Assembly: GCF_003386665.1 (NCBI RefSeq)
Contig: NZ_QTUB01000001.1
Span: forward strand, 744,001-808,000
Length of the DNA stretch: 64,000 bases
From: Xenorhabdus cabanillasii
GTDB taxonomy: Bacteria > Pseudomonadota > Gammaproteobacteria > Enterobacterales > Enterobacteriaceae
Direction of reading: 5' to 3'
Part shown: positions 10,653-19,296 of the stretch, in pieces
How the letters are laid out: every line of letters begins with the position of its first letter
Position numbering within the stretch: position 1 is the first letter of the stretch
Made by a program: the position numbers and the translations under genes
Notes under the pieces: model-generated
Told to the model about the DNA's origin: nothing
Seen by the model: only the letters and a program-made list of their open reading frames with translations
Database searches by the model: none

Positions 10653-11296
10653 CCTTGTAGTTCATCTAATGCGGGCATATTCAGATGTGTGATATCGCCC
10701 GCAGTTTCAACAATCCAACCAGAAGCCAGCCATGGGCTATCCTGATAATCCACCCTTGAGATAGAGCAGTTTCTCAGCCGCAGCCGACGTTCAGAATTGG
10801 CTGGTAATCCCAAAATAGAGAAAATCAGACTGACTAACGCCATGCCATGACTCACCAGCAAAGGGCGACTTCCAGTTGGCAGGTCAAGGCAGCTTTCCAG
10901 TGCTGCACGCATACGACTGCATACCTCGTTCATTGATTCACCTTCTGGTATCCGTCCGTTTGGTGTTCCATCAACAAGACTTTTGCGCCAGGACTCTTCT
11001 TCCTGTGTCAGGGAACTCAGTTCACGGTTTTCCAGAATGCCCATGTTTATTTCCCGCAAGCGCGGCTCTAATATCACCTCACAACCACAGGCTTTTGCAA
11101 TAATTTCTGCGGTTTCGCGTGTTCGACCAAGGTCACTAGTGATAACATGTGTAATGTTCTCTGACTGTATTCTTTGTGCTACCAAGAGTGCCTGACGCCG
11201 CCCAATTTCAGTCAATGGGCTGTCAGATTGCCCTTGAATACGACGAGCCACGTTCCATTCTGTTTCGCCATGACGGACAAGATATACCTGTAACAT
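10649..11296 (-). CDS. gpmB: GpmB-family phosphatase (histidine phosphatase superfamily)
   Basis: The 215-residue protein carries the phosphoglycerate mutase-type motif VRHGETEWN with the catalytic histidine near residue 9, and the second histidine in LLVSHGMALV. It matches E. coli GpmB (YtjC), annotated as a probable phosphoglycerate mutase but more likely a phosphatase. It is convergent with rob (overlapping 3' ends) and divergent from yjjX, as in E. coli. Confidence 0.93.
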   Translation of the reverse strand: MLQVYLVRHGETEWNVARRIQGQSDSPLTEIGRRQALLVAQRIQSENITHVITSDLGRTRETAEIIAKACGCEVILEPRLREINMGILENRELSSLTQEEESWRKSLVDGTPNGRIPEGESMNEVCSRMRAALESCLDLPTGSRPLLVSHGMALVSLIFSILGLPANSERRLRLRNCSISRVDYQDSPWLASGWIVETAGDITHLNMPALDELQG

Positions 11297-11351
11297 AGTT
11301 ATTTTCCGTTATACTGCATCATGAAATAGTTCAAAGGATTACTTATTTATT

Positions 11352-11885
11352 ATGTATCATGTTATTGCTGCAACAACTAACCCTGCGAAAATAAAAGCGA
11401 TTAGCCTTGCATTTGATGATGTTTTTGGACCGGGAACATACCGTATAGAAGATGTCAATGTAGACAGTAGTGTCCCTCAACAGCCAATTGGTAATACCGA
11501 AACTCGTACTGGCGCTCGTCATCGGGTTATGGCAGCTCGTCAGGTTCGGCCGGAAGCCGATTTCTGGGTCGGTGTTGAAGCCGGAATCGAAGATGACATG
11601 ACTTTTGCCTGGATGGTTATCGAGTATAAGCAAATCCGGGGTGAATCGCGTTCTGCCAGTCTGATGCTGCCTGAAAAGGTACTGGAAGGCATTCGTGAGG
11701 GACGTGAGCTTGGTCACGAAATGGCTTATCTGACCGGTGTTGATAACATCAAACAGAAAGGTGGGGCAATTGGCTTTTTTACCAATGGCATCCTGACTCG
11801 CACTAGTGTTTACCATCAGGCACTGATATTGGCTCTCGTTCCTATCCATCATGAAATTTATAAAGAATTGAACAATCAACCTTAA
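11352..11885 (+). CDS. yjjX: Inosine/xanthosine triphosphatase YjjX
   Basis: The 177-residue protein begins [17 protein letters not shown] and has the YjjX signature [10 protein letters not shown]. The family hydrolyses ITP and XTP and is proposed to keep non-canonical purines from nucleic acids. Location between gpmB and trpR equals E. coli. Length is normal. Confidence 0.95.
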   Translation: MYHVIAATTNPAKIKAISLAFDDVFGPGTYRIEDVNVDSSVPQQPIGNTETRTGARHRVMAARQVRPEADFWVGVEAGIEDDMTFAWMVIEYKQIRGESRSASLMLPEKVLEGIREGRELGHEMAYLTGVDNIKQKGGAIGFFTNGILTRTSVYHQALILALVPIHHEIYKELNNQP

Positions 11886-12001
11886 TGGCGTAATGACAAT
11901 AGCATAACTGCGGGAGGCCATAATGATATGGCCTCTGTTATTGATTATTTAACCGCCATTGCCAAAACAGATATCGTCAGAACAGCTATTATCATAACTG
12001 T

Positions 12002-12322
12002 TTACTTCAGTAACTGCGTTTCCAACCACTCTTTGACGTGGGCTGGTGCTGATTTCAAGCTATTTGAGCCACGAGTGATTGTTGCAATCCCAACACTAAG
12101 TTCGTTTTTGAGTTCGCGTTGACTCATTTGCCCACGCATTAATTCTTGAATAATCCGAACTCTGGTTGATAACGCCGTACGTTCATCGGGTGTCAATAAT
12201 AACTGTAAAATTTGATGTTGCAAATTTTGTTTAAATGCCGTTTGTAATAACTCGACAAAAGCAAGCCAGTCATCGCCATCTTCCGGGGAAAGTGCCGGGT
12301 CAATCAAATGATTTTGTGTCAT
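12002..12322 (-). CDS. trpR: Trp operon repressor
   Basis: The 106-residue protein shows the TrpR helix-turn-helix ([20 protein letters not shown], about residues 67-86) and the preceding [16 protein letters not shown] segment. With bound L-tryptophan it represses trp, aroH, mtr and its own gene. It follows slt on the same strand with 56 bp between them. A trp operator lies just upstream at 12334-12351, showing autoregulation. Confidence 0.97.
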   Translation of the reverse strand: MTQNHLIDPALSPEDGDDWLAFVELLQTAFKQNLQHQILQLLLTPDERTALSTRVRIIQELMRGQMSQRELKNELSVGIATITRGSNSLKSAPAHVKEWLETQLLK

Positions 12323-12333
12323 AATCTATAGCC

Positions 12334-12351
12334 ATACTATTTAACTAGTAC
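12334..12351 (-). promoter_or_regulatory. TrpR operator upstream of trpR
   Basis: On the minus strand the site reads GTACTAGTTAAATAGTAT, close to the trp operator consensus GNACTAGTTAACTAGTNC. The two 9-bp halves pair at 7 of 9 positions. It lies 12 bp upstream of the trpR start codon, as expected for autorepression. Confidence 0.85.
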
Positions 12352-12378
12352 AAAATCATATCACAATTAGATCTGAAA

Positions 12379-14301
12379 TTAGTAACGTCTTTGCCATTCA
12401 GCATCAGTCAACACATTAGATAATTTCCCCATAAAATTATGATAGAACACATCATAAGCCAGCACATTTTTGACATAAGAGCGTGTTTCAGAAAAAGGAA
12501 TACTTTCAATAAAAGCGATAGCGTCAATGTTTCCCGCACTACTGGTTAACCAACGTTCGACATTTCTGGGGCCTGCATTATAAGCAGCACTGGCGAGAAT
12601 ACGGTTATTACCAAAACTCTGATATATCGATTCCAGATATGCGGTTCCAATTTTGATATTTATGGTCGGGTTCATTAATTGGCTGCTGCTGACATAGCCA
12701 TCAATTTTTTGGCTCTTTGCCGTATGTTCTGCCGTGTTGGGCATCAGTTGCATTAATCCGCTCGCTCCTTTTGAAGAGCGGGCTTGTGGATACCATGCGC
12801 TTTCCTGTCGCGCAATAGCCATTGCATAACTTTGTGAAATACTTTTATCTGAAGTGAAGTGAGCAAATTCATTTTGCCACGCTAAAGGAAAACGTTCTTC
12901 AAGATGATCCCACATCTTGCCGGCGATAGTCGCCTGAACACTCAGCGCAGGCCAATTCTGCTCAAAAGCATAACGAGCCAGTTGTTCTTGTTTGGCGCTG
13001 TCTCGTGAAGAAACTAAATTAATCCATTCTGAGCGGGCCAGATCATCCATATGCCAATACATCAATTCACGGATCCGCTTAATCTGCGGTAACTCCGCAA
13101 TGGAAGCATCAGGTCTTTCTGACTTATTGATCATCAAAGGATAGGACAGATGTAATTTCTGCGCTGCTACCATGGGGTAGAAACCACGATGTTCCATCAA
13201 ATTACGTAATATGGCATCTCCTTCCTTTTTTTTACCCGTATTCAACAGGACAATCGCACGCCAATATTGCCATTCATCTTTTTGCAGGACATTTTTAGGT
13301 AACAAGCTTAACCATTCCGCCAGCCCTTTTTCATCAGCATCCTGTAGCGCCAAACGAATACGGCGTTCAATCAGGGCGCTGGAGTGTGAGCCTTGTATTG
13401 CATTATCCCGCCATTTTGCTTGCTCTGGAGTAATATCACTCATTAATTGCCATGCCACTATGTCTTTTAATCTCTGTCTTTCCTGGTCATTCATTTTTTG
13501 TGCCCGTGCAATGGAGGAGAGACTGAGTCTGGCTTGCTCAGCATTTTTACGGGCAAAATGGGAAAAGGCATTGATGATCATAGAACGGGTGAAGTCAGTC
13601 GGCCTTATTGTTCTGGCAAGGTGTTCAACAGATGCAGGATCACTTTGCAATTTCAGTAAATGAGTTCTCAAGCTGCGATAATTTAAGGGCAGGCGCTTGA
13701 TAAGATAACTAGCGAGGGTTGTATTATTCTCCTCTACTGCTAACTCGATACGCTGCAATATTAAATTTACGGATAAGTGCCCGGAGCGTTCCCAGACATT
13801 GAACAAATTATCGCAATCATCGGGCAATGAGTTGCCACGTAACCAAATTTCCTTAGCGCCTTTCCAGGCAGCTTGCTGCTTTCCTACTGCCCATTTAGCA
13901 AAGTAATAATTACAACGTGCTGCCATGGTATTGGGTGCATTAGGACTGAATGCCAGAATGCCATACCAATCTCCGTCACTTGCCAGAGAGTTGATGTATA
14001 GGGATGACAGGGAATGAGTGGGTGGCAGGGTCGGGTAAGTAGTCATGAAGTGACGAACTTGCCGGGGAGAAGCAATTTTCAGGTTACGAACTAATTGGCG
14101 ATACTCCAGATAAGGATACAGAGGGTAATCCTTTAATGTTGGCATCAACCGATCAACTTCTGCTATATTTTTCGCATCCCACGCGAGTTTTATTGCCTGA
14201 TAGCGCTCCCGTTGAGCGTCCAGAGAGTCTGCATGCGCCATTCCGACAACAGAAGCCAGACTAACAGTCATTATAAAATGCTGCCATTTACTTATAGTCA
14301 C
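12379..14301 (-). CDS. slt: Soluble lytic murein transglycosylase
   Basis: The 640-residue protein has a signal peptide (to about residue 25), a long alpha-superhelical U-domain, and a C-terminal lysozyme-like SLT domain with the catalytic Glu in ARQESAWYP (about residue 498) and the SGLMQLMP motif. It cleaves peptidoglycan in the periplasm with formation of 1,6-anhydro ends. It is divergent from ettA and precedes trpR, as in E. coli. Confidence 0.96.
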   Translation of the reverse strand: MTISKWQHFIMTVSLASVVGMAHADSLDAQRERYQAIKLAWDAKNIAEVDRLMPTLKDYPLYPYLEYRQLVRNLKIASPRQVRHFMTTYPTLPPTHSLSSLYINSLASDGDWYGILAFSPNAPNTMAARCNYYFAKWAVGKQQAAWKGAKEIWLRGNSLPDDCDNLFNVWERSGHLSVNLILQRIELAVEENNTTLASYLIKRLPLNYRSLRTHLLKLQSDPASVEHLARTIRPTDFTRSMIINAFSHFARKNAEQARLSLSSIARAQKMNDQERQRLKDIVAWQLMSDITPEQAKWRDNAIQGSHSSALIERRIRLALQDADEKGLAEWLSLLPKNVLQKDEWQYWRAIVLLNTGKKKEGDAILRNLMEHRGFYPMVAAQKLHLSYPLMINKSERPDASIAELPQIKRIRELMYWHMDDLARSEWINLVSSRDSAKQEQLARYAFEQNWPALSVQATIAGKMWDHLEERFPLAWQNEFAHFTSDKSISQSYAMAIARQESAWYPQARSSKGASGLMQLMPNTAEHTAKSQKIDGYVSSSQLMNPTINIKIGTAYLESIYQSFGNNRILASAAYNAGPRNVERWLTSSAGNIDAIAFIESIPFSETRSYVKNVLAYDVFYHNFMGKLSNVLTDAEWQRRY

Positions 14302-14518
14302 ATACTCCTCCAGAAGATTGACCGGTAGTGAACGAAATATAAATTGTTTTAATTATAATAATATTGATGTGATTTATCACAACGATGAACGTAATTGAAC
14401 ATAATGCTAAACAGGTAGCAACACGATCAGCTAAATTTAGGGTAAAATACCCCATCCAAGCCCCACAAGCGTAAATCAATATTAAATATTTCCTTAATTA
14501 TCAAAAAGGTACATTACT

Positions 14519-16186
14519 TTGGCTCAATATGTTTATAGTATGCACCGGGTTGGAAAAATTGTTCCCCCGAAAAGGCATATTCTGAAAAATATTTCCTTGA
14601 GTTTTTTCCCTGGAGCAAAAATCGGTGTTCTTGGCCTGAATGGTGCCGGTAAATCGACCTTACTGCGTATCATGGCAGGGATCGATAAAGATATTGAGGG
14701 GGAAGCGCGTCCACAACCGGGTATCAAAATTGGCTATTTGCCGCAGGAGCCTAAACTCAATCCTGAACATACCGTTCGTGAAGCGGTGGAAGAAGCCGTC
14801 AGCGAAGTTAAAAATGCACTGACACGCCTTGATGAAGTTTACGCCGCGTATGCTGATCCAGATGCGGATTTTGACAAACTGGCTAAAGAACAAGGTGAAC
14901 TGGAAGCGATTATCCAGTCTCATGACGGTCATAATCTGGATAACCAACTTGAACGAGCGGCTGACGCCCTGCGTTTGCCAGCATGGGATGCTAAAATTGA
15001 GCACCTGTCCGGGGGGGAACGTCGCCGTGTTGCGATTTGCCGCCTGTTGCTGGAAAAACCGGACATGCTGTTGCTTGATGAACCGACTAACCACCTTGAT
15101 GCTGAATCTGTAGCATGGCTGGAGCGCTTCCTGCACGATTATGAAGGTACTGTCGTTGCTATTACCCACGACCGTTACTTCCTCGATAACGTTGCCGGCT
15201 GGATCCTGGAGCTTGACCGTGGCGAAGGTATTCCATGGGAAGGTAATTATTCTTCGTGGCTGGAGCAGAAAGATGCTCGTCTGGCACAAGAAGCCGCAAC
15301 CGAAGCTGCTCGTCGTAAATCCATTGAGAAAGAGCTGGAATGGGTTCGTCAGAATCCGAAAGGACGTCAGGCCAAAGGTAAGGCTCGTCTGGCTCGCTTT
15401 GAAGAACTCAATAACGTTGAGTACCAGAAACGTAACGAAACCAGTGAATTGTTCATTCCGCCTGGGCCAAGGATGGGGGACAAGGTACTGGAAGTGAGTA
15501 ATCTGACTAAATCTTATGGTGATCGGGTTCTGATTGATAACCTGAATTTCTCTCTGCCAAAAGGTGCTATTGTCGGGATTATCGGCCCGAACGGTGCGGG
15601 TAAATCAACTCTGTTCCGTATGTTGTCTGGTCAGGAACAACCGGATTCCGGCTCAATCACTTTGGGTGAGACCGTGAAACTGGCTTCCGTTGATCAGTTC
15701 CGCGATAACATGGATGACAAGAAGACAGTATGGGAAGAAGTGTCCGGCGGGCAGGATATTATGCGCATCGGTAGCTTTGAGATCCCAAGCCGTGCCTATG
15801 TAGGCCGCTTTAACTTTAAAGGCGTGGATCAAGGCAAGCGTGTTGGTGAATTGTCCGGTGGTGAACGTGGCCGTCTGCATCTGGCGAAACTTCTGCAAGT
15901 GGGCGGTAATATGTTGTTGCTGGACGAACCAACCAATGACCTGGATATCGAAACTCTGCGCGCACTGGAAAATGCTCTGTTGGAATTCCCGGGTTGTGCA
16001 ATGGTTATTTCCCATGACCGTTGGTTCCTTGACCGTATTGCAACACACATCATTGATTATCAAGATGAAGGTAAAGTGAGTTTCTTTGAAGGAAACTTCA
16101 GCGAATACGAAGATTATAAGAAGCGGACACTGGGCGCTGAAGCGTTGGAGCCTCATCGCATTAAGTATAAGAAAATCAGTAAATAA
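14519..16186 (+). CDS. ettA: Energy-dependent translational throttle protein EttA
   Basis: The 555-residue ABC-F protein has two complete ABC domains: Walker A GLNGAGKST and GPNGAGKST, signatures LSGGERRR and LSGGERGR, Walker B LLLLDEPTNHLD and LLLLDEPTNDLD. EttA binds the ribosomal E site and senses the ATP/ADP ratio at the first elongation step. The start codon is TTG (14519), giving MAQYVYSMHRVGK; E. coli ettA also uses TTG, and an AAGGT ribosome binding site lies about 9 bp upstream. No membrane domains are present. Confidence 0.97.
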   Translation: MAQYVYSMHRVGKIVPPKRHILKNISLSFFPGAKIGVLGLNGAGKSTLLRIMAGIDKDIEGEARPQPGIKIGYLPQEPKLNPEHTVREAVEEAVSEVKNALTRLDEVYAAYADPDADFDKLAKEQGELEAIIQSHDGHNLDNQLERAADALRLPAWDAKIEHLSGGERRRVAICRLLLEKPDMLLLDEPTNHLDAESVAWLERFLHDYEGTVVAITHDRYFLDNVAGWILELDRGEGIPWEGNYSSWLEQKDARLAQEAATEAARRKSIEKELEWVRQNPKGRQAKGKARLARFEELNNVEYQKRNETSELFIPPGPRMGDKVLEVSNLTKSYGDRVLIDNLNFSLPKGAIVGIIGPNGAGKSTLFRMLSGQEQPDSGSITLGETVKLASVDQFRDNMDDKKTVWEEVSGGQDIMRIGSFEIPSRAYVGRFNFKGVDQGKRVGELSGGERGRLHLAKLLQVGGNMLLLDEPTNDLDIETLRALENALLEFPGCAMVISHDRWFLDRIATHIIDYQDEGKVSFFEGNFSEYEDYKKRTLGAEALEPHRIKYKKISK

Positions 16187-16207
16187 GATTTATTCAGTTA
16201 AGATAAG

Positions 16208-16232
16208 AAACGGCCTGATATCAGGCCGTTTT
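16208..16232 (+). terminator. Terminator after ettA
   Basis: The perfect palindrome AAACGGCCTG-ATAT-CAGGCCGTTT (16208-16231) is followed by a pyrimidine-rich tail, 21 bp after the ettA stop. It lies in the gap to the convergent gene at 16256 and could act in both directions. Confidence 0.88.
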
Positions 16233-16255
16233 CGTTCTTTTAAGAAAACATACGG

Positions 16256-16984
16256 TTATGACACCATAACCCTTTGCTCCTGGAAGGATTCATAAGTCTT
16301 AATGACTTTACCTCTTTCTAGAGTAATCATACTATCAGCGTACTGAATCAGGCGTTTATCTTGAGAGGCGATCACTACTGTGCCTTTCTGCTCATGTGCG
16401 ATAAATTTAAAGATATCAACAAACATCTTTAATTCCTGATGGCTTAAGTGACGAGTCGGTTCATCTGCAAATAGATATTCAGGTCTTCTTACGAGTGCTT
16501 TTGCCATAGCAGCCCGCTGTCTTTCATTTTCAGAAAGCTCTCCTGGATAGTAACGGCCCTTGTCACTTAATTTCACAATATCTAACGATTTCTGTGCAAT
16601 TCTTACTGCTTGTTCTTGAGAAAGAGATAACCCGTAAGAGTTGGATAATAACAAATTATCTAACAGCGTAAGCTCACTGGATAAATTAAAACCCTGAAAA
16701 ATAAATCCACTATTTTTCGAATGAAACTGATCTAACTCGGAATCACTCATTAGTTTTAGCTTGTTATTATTAATTAATACATCTCCTTGATCTGGTTGTA
16801 ACATACCCGAAGCAATCGATAGCAATATGCTGTTGGTTGATGTCTTCGGCCCTGTTATCAAAGTAATTTCACCTGGTATAATAGAAAATGTGATGTCTGA
16901 AATCATTTCATAATTAACTGTATTATCAGTTAGACCATATGAAATATTGATAACTTCAATCGATTTAAATTGATTTAAGTTCAT
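16256..16984 (-). CDS. ABC transporter ATP-binding-like protein with degenerate catalytic motifs
   Basis: The 242-residue protein has the length and fold order of a LolD/MacB-type ABC ATPase but several catalytic positions are changed. Walker A (residues 45-52) reads GPKTSTNS: both glycines of the loop and the lysine are lost (Asn at the Lys position). The signature (150-154) is LSENE rather than LSGGQ, and the H-loop histidine is Gln208 (ASQD). The Q-loop Gln97 and Walker B (YLFADEPT, 170-177) are kept. There is no permease or periplasmic partner beside it. It stands between ettA and nadR, where E. coli has none. It probably does not hydrolyse ATP and may have a regulatory or structural role; function unknown. 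Confidence 0.8.
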   Translation of the reverse strand: MNLNQFKSIEVINISYGLTDNTVNYEMISDITFSIIPGEITLITGPKTSTNSILLSIASGMLQPDQGDVLINNNKLKLMSDSELDQFHSKNSGFIFQGFNLSSELTLLDNLLLSNSYGLSLSQEQAVRIAQKSLDIVKLSDKGRYYPGELSENERQRAAMAKALVRRPEYLFADEPTRHLSHQELKMFVDIFKFIAHEQKGTVVIASQDKRLIQYADSMITLERGKVIKTYESFQEQRVMVS

Positions 16985-17735
16985 ATTCTCAACACAATTA
17001 GGTTAAAAAGTTAAAGCTTTTTCCTTAAATATGTTATCTAAATTTATTGGCGGCTTATTAATATCAATAAGACATTGTACAAATTTAAATAGTTCACGCA
17101 TGAAATATCTCGACAATACTAAACTTATGTCAATTATTATTTACAATTATTATATAATAAATGAGATATTTCTTAGTCTTAGAATCAAATGTTAAAGATA
17201 TCCGCTATTACTGAGAAGAAGATAACATAAATAAAAAGGTATAAATTATTCTGTTTTTATTCCAATTTTATAATAAGGAAAAAAGTCATTTTACTCATGT
17301 CAAAAGGCTAATATTTTTTACATCACCTCCATCCTTAATAAAAATCACACGGAAATTATGTGGTTTTTGTTGATAATAAACGAATTTTATATAGATAAAT
17401 CAATAGGTCCGTTAATTAAATGACTTATTTCTCGACAATTCAAGCCTAAACAGTAAAACCTAAGCATCAAAAAATATTATTATCACAATTTATTTTGTTA
17501 CTTATGAAAAAATAACACAATGAAATATTTAATTATAGAGTGTTTTAGAATAAAACATGAAATAACAAAAATTACTATAGAAAATAAATCATCTTAATTA
17601 ATCATTATATAGTAAACCATTCAGGCTATTAGTATATATGTCCTAAACTTTCAAGTTGCCGCCTGTTATCTGCGCTTATTTAACTGCTTTATCTGCCATT
17701 GCGGCTACTTGAAATCTATTGATATAAAAAATGAG
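16985..17735. other. AT-rich intergenic region upstream of the degenerate ABC gene
   Basis: This 750-bp stretch is very AT-rich. The only notable structure is a long inverted repeat at 17649-17714. A 31-codon frame at about 17100-17195 has no recognisable ribosome binding site or similarity and is not called. Confidence 0.5.
17649..17714. repeat. Intergenic inverted-repeat element (TTTCAAG type), copy 1
   Basis: TTTCAAGTTGCCGC at 17649-17662 pairs with GCGGCTACTTGAAA at 17701-17714 (13 of 14 positions) around a 38-nt loop. The ends resemble those of the hairpin at 62492-62536: both have TTTCAAG arms and a TATA-containing left flank. This suggests a dispersed palindromic intergenic repeat; here it ends about 20 bp past the nadR stop codon and could form a 3' RNA hairpin. 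Confidence 0.6.
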
Positions 17736-18962
17736 TTATGCCATTAACATTTCCTGAACAAGTTCAACACAGCGAAGAAAACGTTGATCATAATCAGGTG
17801 AATTAATACATACATAATCAATGTTATTTTTCTTCAACAAGCTTTTAAGCAATTGCTGAAACTCTTTACGCTCTTGTTCATTGCCCAGACTTCTCAGTCC
17901 ATCCGCCACCCAGGGAGTGTTATTTTCTAAGAGAATGACCAGATCAAATCGATATTCATCAATCATTGCCTGAACAAAGGGATGTTCTTTCCCTTCGTAA
18001 CGTTTGCAAAATGCCTGTGTTGTTACAAAGTCAGTATCAATAAAGGCGACTTTGTTGGCATATTTTATTGAAAAATCAATATATTGAGCGTGACCTAAAG
18101 CTATTTTATCGTAATCGGAGTATTGCAGAGCCATCTCATCTCCCCCTAAATGGGAAAATACATACTCACGCCCATACTCCCACGCACTCGTTGTGTTAAA
18201 CATATTCGCCAGTTTGTTTACCAACGTAGATTTCCCACTTGATTCACCACCAAGGATAGCAACAGTACGCACAAAAAACGGCTTCACTTCTGTCGGAATA
18301 TATTCCCAATAGTGGAAAGGAGCCTGTCGTATCTGACTTCCACTGATATTCATGAATGAGCGTTGTGGGTCGATAAGGATAGTTTCAATTCCAAAATGCG
18401 CTTTATAGCATGGGACATCCTGTGCTTCACTGGAATAGATATAGTCAGGACTGATACCTTTTGTGGCCATGAATCGTTTCGTACTTTGGCCCCAGGCTTC
18501 CCAACCGTGTGGATAGGGTTCCATACCTTGTTCATCAAAAGCATGGATGTGGATATTTTTTTGATATTTAAACGTTTGCAGCAGCCATCTCAGGCGGTCA
18601 CTGACAGTAGGCTGTTGAGACATTGAGCTATTGATAAACAGTTCCCGATCCCGTAATTCGTCATAGCAGAGAATAACGTGCAATTCATCGACTTGGCTGG
18701 ATGCTCGTTGGATCAAATAAATATGCCCAGTATGTAACGGGTAAAATTTACCAAACACGACACCGATAGTTTTCTTTTCCATAGGGTACGCCAATCCTAA
18801 ATGTTGATGAAGAGATGCTAATTTCTGTGCACTTGGACTTTTTATCTTGCCGTTAATAAGTTGGCTTAAGTAGCCTTTTGTCATACCGCATACATCAGCG
18901 ACTTGCTGTAGTGTGTGATTCGCTTCTTTGATTGCCTCTTTTAAATAGTCAAACTGTCCCAT
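17736..18962 (-). CDS. nadR: Trifunctional NAD biosynthesis regulator / NMN adenylyltransferase / ribosylnicotinamide kinase
   Basis: The 408-residue protein has an N-terminal helix-turn-helix (LQQVADVCGMTKGYLSQLIN), a central NMN adenylyltransferase domain (GVVFGKFYPLHTGHIYLIQR) and a C-terminal kinase domain with a P-loop GGESSGKST. The start MGQFDYLKEAI at 18962 matches E. coli NadR and follows GGGGGA; the frame is open 11 codons upstream, but that would run through the operator-like palindrome. NadR represses NAD synthesis and salvage genes. In E. coli it is adjacent to radA; here the island at 19297-39239 separates them. Confidence 0.97.
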   Translation of the reverse strand: MGQFDYLKEAIKEANHTLQQVADVCGMTKGYLSQLINGKIKSPSAQKLASLHQHLGLAYPMEKKTIGVVFGKFYPLHTGHIYLIQRASSQVDELHVILCYDELRDRELFINSSMSQQPTVSDRLRWLLQTFKYQKNIHIHAFDEQGMEPYPHGWEAWGQSTKRFMATKGISPDYIYSSEAQDVPCYKAHFGIETILIDPQRSFMNISGSQIRQAPFHYWEYIPTEVKPFFVRTVAILGGESSGKSTLVNKLANMFNTTSAWEYGREYVFSHLGGDEMALQYSDYDKIALGHAQYIDFSIKYANKVAFIDTDFVTTQAFCKRYEGKEHPFVQAMIDEYRFDLVILLENNTPWVADGLRSLGNEQERKEFQQLLKSLLKKNNIDYVCINSPDYDQRFLRCVELVQEMLMA

Positions 18963-18973
18963 ACATCCCCCTT

Positions 18974-18991
18974 TGTTTAGTATACTAAACA
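18974..18991. promoter_or_regulatory. NadR-type operator upstream of nadR
   Basis: TGTTTAGTATACTAAACA is a perfect 18-bp palindrome that matches the enteric NadR box TGTTTA-N6-TAAACA. It lies 11 bp before the nadR start codon, so autoregulation by NadR is the likely role. Confidence 0.82.
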
Positions 18992-19179
18992 ACATAACAT
19001 GCTTATTGTGAAAGGTAAAAACAAAATTAGTGGGTTATTAGAAGCAAATCCTGCAATGTTATACATTGATAGAAGTTAAAATTTAATAGTTACAATTATT
19101 GACAGAATAAAATTAGTAATAATTAAATTTTTAGCTAAATCCCGGAATTAAGCAAATAGACGGTTATTAAATAAAAATT

Positions 19180-19219
19180 ATATCGCCTGTTTTCTCATAT
19201 GAGTGAGAGCAGGCGATAA
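19180..19219 (-). terminator. Hairpin upstream of nadR, possible terminator for radA-side transcripts
   Basis: TTATCGCCTG (19180-19189) pairs with CAGGCGATAA (19210-19219), with an inner TCTCA/TGAGA pairing. On the minus strand the hairpin is followed by ATAATTTTTATTT. Before island insertion it would have lain between radA and nadR and could have ended the serB-radA transcript. Confidence 0.55.
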
Positions 19220-19296
19220 CATAGAAAGTGGTACTTCAAATAATTAAAGTATATTAAATATAAATTGCCTTGCCGTTTGCTAATCAAGGCATCAAC

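Noticed and set aside
11343..11921. Minus-strand 192-codon open frame
   Set aside because: It is antisense to yjjX and lacks any recognisable motif.
14660..15289. Minus-strand 209-codon open frame
   Set aside because: It is wholly antisense to ettA, a highly conserved gene; its residues do not resemble a real protein.
17100..17195. Short frame beginning MKYLDNTKLM
   Set aside because: Only 31 codons in AT-rich DNA, with no clear ribosome binding site, terminator or similarity.
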